Origin: Methylococcaceae bacterium
GTDB taxonomy: Bacteria > Pseudomonadota > Gammaproteobacteria > Methylococcales > Methylococcaceae
DNA length: 54,257 bases
Reading direction: 5' to 3'
NCBI GenBank assembly: GCA_902810705.1
Contig: CADDYU010000008.1
Span: 1 to 54,257 of the forward strand
Below, in pieces: positions 27,757 to 35,730 of this stretch. The translations under genes and the position numbers were made by a program. The notes beneath the pieces were generated by a model. That model did not search any database and had not been told where the DNA came from. It worked only from the letters and a program-made list of their open reading frames with translations. The stretch's first letter is position 1, and every line of letters starts with the position of its first letter.

Positions 27757-30735
27757 TCAGGCCGGTATGTCGAAATAGACGCTGTTGGATTGCAGATTGG
27801 GGTTGTGGAAAGGATCGTGCTGGAAATAACGCGGGTGAATCGCATAGAGCCGCCGGTGATCCTTCTTCAGCCTGGCCAGCCTTTCCGGACTCGCGTGGTC
27901 CAGACCCCGGCTGACCGATTCATGATGAATCAGGCGCACCGCTTGGCACACCACGTTGTAATGGCCCGAGGCGTGTAGACGCAGGCACAAGTCGATATCG
28001 TTATAGGCCACCGGCAAGGTTTCGTCGAAGCCGCCCGAGGTCATGAACTTTTCCCGCTCGACCATGAGGCATGCGCCGGTGACTGCCAGCCAGTTGTATT
28101 CCAGCAGGTTCCGCATGAAATAGCCTGGACTGTCGGCCGCCTCGCGCAGGAAGGCATGACCCGGACCGTCTTCCAGGTTCAAGATGCCGGCATGTTGCAC
28201 GAGACGCCCGCCGGGATAAAGCAGCTTGGCCCCCACCGCGCCGACGTGCGGCAACTGAGCATACCCGCCCAGCCGCTCCAACCAGTCTTCCGTCACGACT
28301 TCCGTGTCGTCGTTCAGGAAAAGGAGAAGCTCGCCTCGGGCTTGGGCCGCCCCGATATTGTTCAGCTCGGAAAAATTGAAAGGCGCGTCATGGCGGACAA
28401 TGGCGACTTTCGAGTCCGCTCTCAACGTCTCCAGATAGCGCAGCGTTGGCGGGTCCACCGAACCGTTATCGAGCACGATCAGCTCGATGTTCCGATAGGT
28501 GCTCCGATCGAAAATCGAGTCCACGCATCTCCGCAGGATTTCTCCGTTGTCCCGGCTTGGCACGACGATCGAGACGAGAGGCGCGCCCCGCAAATGGTAA
28601 TTCACCCGGAAGTACCCCGGAACCTGAGTGACCGCTTCCACGGTCCCCTGCAGCCCGCGCCGCTTGAGGGCATCTTCCCGGACGCGTCGGGACGCATCCA
28701 TCACGTAGGATTTGGCCCCGATATCCGCCGCAATCGAAGCCGGAATGATGCGCCAGTGGTACAAAACCTTGGGAATATGGCTGATTCGTTGCGTCCGTTC
28801 CGCGACGCGGAGGACGAAATCCCAATCCTGGCACCCGTCGTACGCCGGCCGCAAGCCTCCGAGCTCCTCCAGCAGGCTGCGGCGCACGCAGGACACGTGG
28901 CAGGTGAACATGGTGCTCATGAGCGTGTCGGGCGACCAGTCGGGCTTGAAGTGCGGCTGAACGAAATCGCCCTCCGGGCTGATCTTGTCCTCGTCGCTGT
29001 AGAGGTAATCCGGGTTGTCGCGTTCGATACAGAGCGCCAGCTCGTAAAGGCAATCCACGGTAAGCTCATCATCGTGATCCAGAAAGACCACGAAATCGCC
29101 GTCCGCGCGGGCGAGCGCCAGATTCGTCGCCCCGGCGATGCCCTGGTTCTCGTCGGAGCGGAGGACGATGACGCGCGGATCATCGATTCGGGCCAGCGCC
29201 GCCTGGGTCTCGACCGAGGGGCTGGCATCATCGGCCAGGATCAATTGCCAGTGCGGATACCATTGGGATTGAACCGAGGCCAGCAACTTATCCAAGAGCT
29301 CGACCGGGGTGTTGTAGACCGGCACGAGAATGGAAAACCGGGGCGGTGCCTTCATGGCGGCGATGATCTTTTCAAGGTCATCGGGGCGCCTCGGTGGAAT
29401 ATAGGTGTAGCCGCGGCTCCGCTCCGCCAATGCATAGCGGCCATCCGGAGACCTGATGATGGCCGCAGAGCGCGGGCTTGAAGAATGTGGCGGAGCCGTG
29501 AGAACTCTTACAAGTAGCCGATTCTTGATCCCCCGCAAGCCCTCGCGTCGAAGCACTCGAGCCGTTTTCGAAGCGGCCTGAGGCAATCCGTCCCTCTTCA
29601 AAAAGTACCGCGATTGTCGGCCTACGGCTTTGGCTCGCAACAACCAGCGGCCCACATAGCGGATCGGTCCTGTCAAGCGCCAGCTCGACGAGGCGTACAA
29701 TTCCGCGACTGTCTGCCGAAGCGCGTCTCGCTCGGCCGCCACTATGCAGTGGCCCGCAAGTTGCTCATCGCGTTTGGTGATTGCTTGGGTGAGACCGGCG
29801 ATCCGCTCCTCATGATCACTTATAGCCTTACTGGCAGCCGCTCTTTCCGTAAAAAGCTTGTCCATTAGCGTCAAGGCCGGTTTGAGACGCTCGTATTCTA
29901 GGCGCCATCGCTCGACCTTCTTCCGCAGCGTGGTGTCCTCCAGCGACATATCGTCGAACACCGCTCCTAGAAGCGTGGCGTAAACTTCCCGCGCAAGTGG
30001 AGGGCAGGCGTCGTCGGAAGATAAATCGTTCAAATCGTAAACCGTACACCGCGATTCCTCATTAAACAGCTCAGATTCACGCCTATGAAGTTCAGCGAAA
30101 TTAATGGCCGCATCGAAACGTTCCATCACCCGATGTAATTCGTGATCTGGCGGCCGTATTAAACTGTCATAAGTCACCAGCATACGGGATTGGCCGTCCG
30201 TGTTCGACAAGCACTCAATCACATGAGCCAGCCACACCAGATAACCTTTTTCTGACTCGAATTCGCCGTGCTTAGCAAGCGACCTCGCGACACTGAGGGG
30301 GTGACATAATATCAACAGATAACTCACATCTAATTGGCAATGGCTGAATACCTCCTTCCAAAACCACAATAGCTTTGCCACCCGTGGATCTCTGGCCCCA
30401 AAAATAAGCGGTTTGTCCACTTTCTGGCGAAGCAGTTCAACCGCCGCCGCGAAATAACCTTTCTCGCGCAGAAGTTCTATCTCGCCCCGATTAAGCGGGG
30501 CGAGATAGTGCCAATCATGGCCAGCAGCATTCAATATCTCGCGATTGAGCGCATAAATATCAGGATCTTTCCAAGTCGCCTTAACCTTCACGCTCTGGCT
30601 GAGTGGATTTAGCCTGTCAAGCTCTACGTCTTCCAGCCCGTGCATGGTGGCGCCAAGCAAATCCAGAACAACGATAACTCGCCTCTGGCCGCCTAAGTTA
30701 ATTTGATATTCGTCCGATAAACTGTCTTGAGCCAT
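27757..30735 (-). CDS. sulfotransferase-like / coiled coil / tandem GT2 protein
   Basis: A 992-residue multidomain protein. Residues 18-225 resemble the PAPS-sulfotransferase fold (KATWKDPDIYALNREIL, GARDPRVAKLLWFW, HPLSVARSLAK) but lack the N-terminal RSGTS phosphosulfate-binding loop, so sulfotransfer is doubtful. Residues 270-345 are coiled coil, ending in SSSWRLTGPIRYVGR, a joint seen in many bacterial multi-glycosyltransferases. GT2 domain A spans 467-665 (FSILVPVYNT, DHDD at 553-556, QDWDF). GT2 domain B spans 720-950 (SIVVPSRDN, NDD at 808-810, YNDIDLCLRL). Two sugars may thus be added by one polypeptide. It is the first gene after a 404-base AT-rich gap and probably begins a transcript that runs through the HAD, membrane and GT2 genes. 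Confidence 0.87.
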   Translation of the reverse strand: MAQDSLSDEYQINLGGQRRVIVVLDLLGATMHGLEDVELDRLNPLSQSVKVKATWKDPDIYALNREILNAAGHDWHYLAPLNRGEIELLREKGYFAAAVELLRQKVDKPLIFGARDPRVAKLLWFWKEVFSHCQLDVSYLLILCHPLSVARSLAKHGEFESEKGYLVWLAHVIECLSNTDGQSRMLVTYDSLIRPPDHELHRVMERFDAAINFAELHRRESELFNEESRCTVYDLNDLSSDDACPPLAREVYATLLGAVFDDMSLEDTTLRKKVERWRLEYERLKPALTLMDKLFTERAAASKAISDHEERIAGLTQAITKRDEQLAGHCIVAAERDALRQTVAELYASSSWRLTGPIRYVGRWLLRAKAVGRQSRYFLKRDGLPQAASKTARVLRREGLRGIKNRLLVRVLTAPPHSSSPRSAAIIRSPDGRYALAERSRGYTYIPPRRPDDLEKIIAAMKAPPRFSILVPVYNTPVELLDKLLASVQSQWYPHWQLILADDASPSVETQAALARIDDPRVIVLRSDENQGIAGATNLALARADGDFVVFLDHDDELTVDCLYELALCIERDNPDYLYSDEDKISPEGDFVQPHFKPDWSPDTLMSTMFTCHVSCVRRSLLEELGGLRPAYDGCQDWDFVLRVAERTQRISHIPKVLYHWRIIPASIAADIGAKSYVMDASRRVREDALKRRGLQGTVEAVTQVPGYFRVNYHLRGAPLVSIVVPSRDNGEILRRCVDSIFDRSTYRNIELIVLDNGSVDPPTLRYLETLRADSKVAIVRHDAPFNFSELNNIGAAQARGELLLFLNDDTEVVTEDWLERLGGYAQLPHVGAVGAKLLYPGGRLVQHAGILNLEDGPGHAFLREAADSPGYFMRNLLEYNWLAVTGACLMVEREKFMTSGGFDETLPVAYNDIDLCLRLHASGHYNVVCQAVRLIHHESVSRGLDHASPERLARLKKDHRRLYAIHPRYFQHDPFHNPNLQSNSVYFDIPA

Positions 30736-31139
30736 GGCATAGTCGTGTATTTCAGATGGTTAGCCGACTTTGATGGAATAATACTTTATGCAATTCCGCA
30801 TCGTGGTTCTGCATGGAAAGTCGTTCGCGGATCAAGGGGCTGCTTATAATTTAATATCGATATATTTAATATTTATAAAATAACTTCAGACTAGGTTGGC
30901 CATGTTAAATTCGCTGAAGCCTAAACAGGTCCCTAGATAAACCGTAACGACGGGAGTCTCGGAGTTAAATATGAATGAGTGCAATTTAAGCAAGGCGCTG
31001 TTCACAAGAAATACTCGCGATTATAGAGAGTACCGGCCCGACCTTTAAATCTAACTTTCAAAGATCGCATATATCGGAAGCACTCGCTAACAGGAGTGGG
31101 AGTTGCCGGTTTTTTAAAAAAATTCTGCCTATTATTTGA
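30736..31139. other. 404-base AT-rich gap inside the glycan locus
   Basis: No gene is supported. The stretch 30841-30900 is very AT-rich and holds several TATAAT-like words on both strands, so it is a likely promoter region for the minus-strand operon starting at 30735. A TTTTTTAAAAAA palindrome lies at 31110-31121. It separates two minus-strand gene blocks and has the low-GC character of the adjoining epimerase gene. An old insertion or recombination joint is possible. Confidence 0.5.
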
Positions 31140-32081
31140 TTAGCTCGGATGCTGAATGTCAGCACTCTTTAACCAAGCCAACGTGTTATAGATTCCCTCG
31201 AAAAAAGAGGTCTTTGGTCTCCAACCCAGCTCAGTTCTCGCCAAAGCAATATCAAGGACATTAACTGGTACATCAAACTTTCTACTCGATATATAGTTTC
31301 GTGTAATTTTTTGCCCTGTCACTTCCTCGATTGCAGCAATAACCTCATTCAAGGTCCTGCTTATTCCTGAGCCTATATTAAAAATGTCATGCTCGCCCTC
31401 ATAAACCATGACGCGAAGAAAAGCATCGACTACATCTTTGACATAAATGTAATCCCTCGCCACGCTGCCATCGCCCCATATTTGTATTGGTGTTCCTTGC
31501 AGCGCTTTATTGAGAAACACCGCTATGGCGCCTTGAGTCGCATTTACCCGCTGCCGTTCTCCATACGGGTTAGCCACGCGAAGCACCTTATAATTCAATC
31601 CATAAAGCGTTTTATAAAGCTTCAAGTATTTTTCTATAGCGAGCTTTGTAATGCCATAAGAGGTCAAAGGATCGGTAGGGTGATTCTCAGCAATAGGAAC
31701 CTTTTTAGGTATCCCATAAACTGTCCCTCCCGAAGAGATAAACAATATTCTCTTGACACTTTCGGCTCTCGCTATATTCAGCAAGCGCAGAGTGCCTATC
31801 AGATTGGTATCAACATCGTAGATAGGATTGTCATTGGATGACTGCGGAAGCGTAGTCGATACGAGATGAAATATAATGTCGCAGCCTGGAACAACCCTGC
31901 CAAGATCTTCCTCATTAGTAAAGTCGCCCTCAACCCACTCGATATTATCTCGTCCAGAAAACAAGGACGCGGTTACCAAGTTAGGCCGGTCAAATATCCT
32001 AACCTCATGGCCTTCCAATAGTAAGGCTTCCGCTATATGTGAACCCAAAAAACCGCCGCCACCGAGAATCAAGCATTTCAT
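31140..32081 (-). CDS. NAD-dependent sugar epimerase/dehydratase (GalE-like)
   Basis: A 313-residue extended short-chain dehydrogenase acting on a nucleotide-sugar. The nucleotide-binding motif GGGGFLG (7-13), FISSGGTVYG (114-123), catalytic Tyr142-x3-Lys146 in SYGITKLAIEKYL, NPYGERQ, and RDYIYVKDVVDAF are all in place, so the enzyme should be active. It is of the UDP-glucose/UDP-GlcNAc 4-epimerase type, but the exact substrate is not decidable. Base composition is markedly AT-richer than mpl or eutB, which suggests transfer from a lower-GC donor. It is the last gene of the wzm-to-epimerase block. Confidence 0.9.
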   Translation of the reverse strand: MKCLILGGGGFLGSHIAEALLLEGHEVRIFDRPNLVTASLFSGRDNIEWVEGDFTNEEDLGRVVPGCDIIFHLVSTTLPQSSNDNPIYDVDTNLIGTLRLLNIARAESVKRILFISSGGTVYGIPKKVPIAENHPTDPLTSYGITKLAIEKYLKLYKTLYGLNYKVLRVANPYGERQRVNATQGAIAVFLNKALQGTPIQIWGDGSVARDYIYVKDVVDAFLRVMVYEGEHDIFNIGSGISRTLNEVIAAIEEVTGQKITRNYISSRKFDVPVNVLDIALARTELGWRPKTSFFEGIYNTLAWLKSADIQHPS

Positions 32082-32263
32082 GTGGAGTTGCCCTATCTAA
32101 AATTAATGGTTCGTCGATCTTATAAAAGCGCATGGAAAGCCCAATGCCATTCATAATAGTTCGGGCAAGCGCTTGCAAACCCTTCAGATTCATTCTCGCC
32201 TGATCTCTTGACAATATCCTGGCAGTTAAGAAATTAACTTATCAAAATTACCGCGCCAATAAC

Positions 32264-33184
32264 TTAAATACGGCGGCTAAGATGTAGTCCATAATGGGCC
32301 ATTAATATGGAGCCAAGCGGAAGGACAACCACGAGGAGCGCGGCTTGCAATATCAGCGAAAAGGCAATCGCCGAGGATTCATCCACGCCGAAAGGCTTGA
32401 GACCGAGCACAGCGGCCACTTGGTAAACACCAATGTACCCAGGCGCCGCCGGCAAGAGCGTCCCAAAAGTCAACGTAACGGCAACCGTAATTCCTGCCAG
32501 AAAAGAAAGATGCCAGCCCATTGCATTCGTCGCGAACCATACGGACGAATAATCCATAAGCATCGCGCAAGCCGTCAAAATAGTGGCGTCACGTACTACG
32601 CGAATCTTATTCAAGCCTTGAAGGGCCTGCATGGCTTGTAAGTACCATGCCAACAACCGTCGATGCCATCGGTTGAGCAGCACGCTCGATAGCGCCTCAA
32701 TGACATGCAGAAACGCCTCCTCCCAAAAGATAAACCCAAACAAAATGCCTGTGGGAATAAGAGCAATCAAACCCAACGGCAGCCAGATACGGTTAGTGTC
32801 TTGCGGAGGCAGGATGATTCCCACTACACCTGCCGTGGTAATGCTCAGGAATAATAAGTCAAAAAGACGGTCGATGAATGAGCTTGCGACGGCGCGGCCA
32901 GGAGATATTCCCGCCAAGTGGTATACCGCTGTTAGGCGTAGCACCTCTCCCGCCCGCGCGGGATATACCATGTTGCCGAAATACCCGATGACCGTCGAGT
33001 GCCAAAATGCGCGAACCGACGTTCCGGTAGGTTGAATAATCCTCATCCACCTCACGGAACGGATTAAAATGCTGAGAAGAAGGGCCGATGCAGTCAAGCT
33101 GATCCAGCCCCAATGAAGATCACGGAAGGCAGCCGCGAACTGCCTCCAATCGAGGCGAGAAACGAAGAAGCATATCAGCGCCAC
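32264..33184 (-). CDS. flippase-like membrane protein (LPG synthase TM / AglD-YbhN type)
   Basis: An integral membrane protein of about 306 residues with seven or eight membrane segments, matching the lysylphosphatidylglycerol-synthase transmembrane/AglD family: ILIRSVRWMRIIQP, YFGNMVYPARAGEVLRLTA, ASSFIDRLFDLLFL, and LPAAPGYIGVYQ. Relatives act in lipid or glycolipid transfer. The GTG at 33184 is the only ordinary start codon, yet the in-frame sequence upstream (LESLRIGVVAGALTSV) reads like the missing first half of membrane segment 1. The true start may therefore be a rare codon nearer 33235. It sits among methyltransferase and polyprenol-sugar genes, consistent with lipid-linked sugar handling. 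Confidence 0.8.
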   Translation of the reverse strand: MALICFFVSRLDWRQFAAAFRDLHWGWISLTASALLLSILIRSVRWMRIIQPTGTSVRAFWHSTVIGYFGNMVYPARAGEVLRLTAVYHLAGISPGRAVASSFIDRLFDLLFLSITTAGVVGIILPPQDTNRIWLPLGLIALIPTGILFGFIFWEEAFLHVIEALSSVLLNRWHRRLLAWYLQAMQALQGLNKIRVVRDATILTACAMLMDYSSVWFATNAMGWHLSFLAGITVAVTLTFGTLLPAAPGYIGVYQVAAVLGLKPFGVDESSAIAFSLILQAALLVVVLPLGSILMAHYGLHLSRRI

Positions 33185-33250
33185 GCTGGTCAGGGCGCCT
33201 GCAACAACGCCGATTCGTAACGATTCAAGGCGTGAATACTCCTAAAGATA

Positions 33251-34018
33251 TTAGCGGCGCTCGATCACGATGAAGGCGAACATGGCGAGACTATCGCGCC
33301 AAGGCGCGAGACAATTTTCCAGGAATCGCCAAAAGGGAAAAGTCCAGGCGGGCATAAGGCTTCGCATGGAAACGCCACCCGACAATAGGTATCTGAGCGG
33401 CATGAATGGTTGAATCGATACAATGTTCAAGTCAGGGAAAAGATTCCGAAAACGGCCGATGTCCCGATTAAAAATAATCCAGGGCATGGCGCCATTGGCG
33501 CCAGATAAAGGCCCCCTCTCGGGGAAGCCCCAGTCTTCCGCATCTGGACGAAAAGGCTCCGGATGATAGTGTCGATAAATGAAAGTCGACCACTCGGTAA
33601 CCCAAGGCTCGATCATTAATATACGCCCGCCTGGACTCATAACGCGCGATGCCTCCGAAAAGAAGGATTCGGCCGAAGGAATATGATGGAGCACATCGGT
33701 CATCACGATGGCGCGCACCGTACCATCGGCGAAGGGCAATTTCCGTGCGTCCAGCACCAGCGAGATATCGGGGCATAGAAATATTTCCGACTTGATCACG
33801 CTGGAGAGGCGTTCATTCAGGAACCCGGCGCCCGAGCCAATTTCAAGAACCGGCTCATGAGGAAGCGGAAGGGCATCAATTATTCTGTCGTACCATTCCT
33901 GGTAGATCCTTCGCAAGAAGGATTTCTCTTTGATGATTCGCCGGCGCAATACTGTCGTCGCGGGGTCATCGACATTCATATCCCGCGTTAAAGGGTGTTG
34001 AAGCAAGCGGGTAATCAT
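33251..34018 (-). CDS. class I SAM-dependent methyltransferase
   Basis: A 255-residue methyltransferase of the Methyltransf_11 type. Motif I VLEIGSGAGFLNERL is near residues 57-71, an acidic post-I region DISLVLDARKLPF follows, then IVMTDVLHHIP (motif II) and VMSPGGRILMIEPW (motif III). It lies 91 bases downstream of a methyltransferase-GT2 fusion and 66 bases before the flippase-like gene. The substrate is probably a lipid-linked sugar or an isoprenoid carrier intermediate, by context only. Confidence 0.87.
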   Translation of the reverse strand: MITRLLQHPLTRDMNVDDPATTVLRRRIIKEKSFLRRIYQEWYDRIIDALPLPHEPVLEIGSGAGFLNERLSSVIKSEIFLCPDISLVLDARKLPFADGTVRAIVMTDVLHHIPSAESFFSEASRVMSPGGRILMIEPWVTEWSTFIYRHYHPEPFRPDAEDWGFPERGPLSGANGAMPWIIFNRDIGRFRNLFPDLNIVSIQPFMPLRYLLSGGVSMRSLMPAWTFPFWRFLENCLAPWRDSLAMFAFIVIERR

Positions 34019-34109
34019 GAAGAAACCCTTAAATGCTCAACCCGAACTTTTTCGGAAAACAACATTATCTTCATGCGGGGCCGGATCTACCCGTTACTTC
34101 GATTAAGCG

Positions 34110-35627
34110 TCATACGAATTTAATGCGGCGCGCCGCGAACATCACCATGCGGAGCAACAGCATGCCGTGCTTCCATCTTTGGATATTTGTCGTCCCATAG
34201 GTACGGGCTTGATACCGTATCGGCATCTCAACTATCTTGAGGCTAAGATTGGCCGCTCCAAACAACAGATCGAAATCTCCAAACGGGTCGAAATCGCCGA
34301 AATGTTGTCGGTTTGCCGCAATGCGCGCATAGTCCCGTTTCCAGAGAACCTTTGTGCCGCATAACGTATCCTTGATGCGCTGTCCCAATAACCAGGAAAA
34401 TGCAAGGCTGAAAAATTTATTCCCCACCAGGTTAAAAAAACGCATCGCGTCATTCTGCATGGGATAAACGAGACGTACCCCATTAATGAATTCCCCATGC
34501 CCCGATTCAAGGGCTTCGGCAAACCGCGGCAAATCCTCCGGACACACGGTAAGATCCGCGTCCAGAATCATCAAAATTTCTCCTGAAGCCTCGGCAAATC
34601 CCAGACGGACGGCATCTCCCTTACCCACGCCGGATTGCCGAAACAGCTTGCAACTGCGATGCGGATTTTTCTCCATCTCCCGCCTAATTGCGTCGTAAGT
34701 ATCGTCATGAGAATGGCCTTCTACAAAAACGAGCTCCGTTCCCGCCCCCATTTCGGGCACACGTCGGAAAATCTCCGTAATATTGCCAGCTTCGTTGCGG
34801 GCAGGGACGATAACCGATACCGAAGGCCAGGCCCGCGCCGGGGTTTCAGGCAGCGCGGCCGGGCGCGCGATCATGAAATTTGCAAGCGCGAACAGCCTAA
34901 AGAACGGAAGCTTAACGAGGTAGCGATTGGCGACATCCGATACTTTCCCCAATGAGAGAGGCAGCAATATTTCTTGCCAAACGCGGATTGTCTCGAATCC
35001 GCTTAGATTGAACAGATTCTCGATATCGGCGACGGTAAGCCAGTTTTGCTCAAGTTTTGGCACGGCGATACCCGCAATGGAGGCCATATTTAGCGGCAGC
35101 TCCCACAAGTGACTATAAACATTTAAAATCACTCGAGTATCCGGGTGGCACAGCTTCCTTGTATTCTGAAATACTTTCTGGACGTCATAGACGTCATTTA
35201 CGAGATCGGACAGTATGATGTAATCAAAATGGTTATCCTGAATCGGTAAATCCATTACCTCCGACCTAATGAAACTGAATTGAGGATGCCTCGCTTTTGC
35301 TTGCTCGATTGCAACATCCGAAAAATCGACTCCCACCCCATATGAGGGTTCAAGGGCAGCGAGCAACGATCCCTGGCCGCACCCCAACTCGAGCACACGC
35401 TGGCCGGGTGGGACAACGTGCTTGTAGACCTGATGTAAACGCCTGCGATACTCAACGCCTCCTCGACTCCCCTCGGGAAAGTTTGTCCAGACCTCATTCC
35501 AATGAGATCTTCTCTCGTGAGAATAGTCTTTCTCGAACGAAGATTTCTTGGGATCGATTTCGCTTGCAAGAGGTTGCGATGCTAGGGGAGCATTATCGAG
35601 TAATGCATGCTTGCTATTATCTTCCAT
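34110..35627 (-). CDS. methyltransferase fused to a dolichol-phosphate-mannose-synthase-like GT2
   Basis: A 505-residue fusion. Residues 40-215 form a class I methyltransferase (motif I VLELGCGQGSLLAAL at 78-92, VMDLPIQDNHFDYIILSDL). Residues 268-470 form a GT2 of the polyprenyl-phosphate sugar transferase kind (SVSVIVPARNEAGNI, GVGKGDAVRLGF, ILDADLT with DAD at 356-358, LCGTKVLWKRDY, MPIRYQARTYGTTN). No C-terminal membrane segments are present, unlike GtrB. It would make a polyprenol-phosphate sugar and perhaps methylate a related substrate. Next on the transcript is a separate methyltransferase. Confidence 0.88.
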   Translation of the reverse strand: MEDNSKHALLDNAPLASQPLASEIDPKKSSFEKDYSHERRSHWNEVWTNFPEGSRGGVEYRRRLHQVYKHVVPPGQRVLELGCGQGSLLAALEPSYGVGVDFSDVAIEQAKARHPQFSFIRSEVMDLPIQDNHFDYIILSDLVNDVYDVQKVFQNTRKLCHPDTRVILNVYSHLWELPLNMASIAGIAVPKLEQNWLTVADIENLFNLSGFETIRVWQEILLPLSLGKVSDVANRYLVKLPFFRLFALANFMIARPAALPETPARAWPSVSVIVPARNEAGNITEIFRRVPEMGAGTELVFVEGHSHDDTYDAIRREMEKNPHRSCKLFRQSGVGKGDAVRLGFAEASGEILMILDADLTVCPEDLPRFAEALESGHGEFINGVRLVYPMQNDAMRFFNLVGNKFFSLAFSWLLGQRIKDTLCGTKVLWKRDYARIAANRQHFGDFDPFGDFDLLFGAANLSLKIVEMPIRYQARTYGTTNIQRWKHGMLLLRMVMFAARRIKFV

Positions 35628-35730
35628 GATTTATGGATGTGATTTTATTAATTTTGGATATGGATTGCGGATACAAACCGGCTACGCCTCGGGCGTGAGA
35701 ATCGGTTAAATGAATCCGCAAATATAGGTT

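Noticed and set aside
28156-29481. 441-codon plus-strand frame opposite the 992-residue glycosyltransferase
   Set aside because: The antisense of two well-formed GT2 domains; composition is typical of a shadow frame.
30736-31139. JUMPstart/ops element expected before long glycan operons
   Set aside because: No GGCGGTAG-type core was found in this gap or before wzm.
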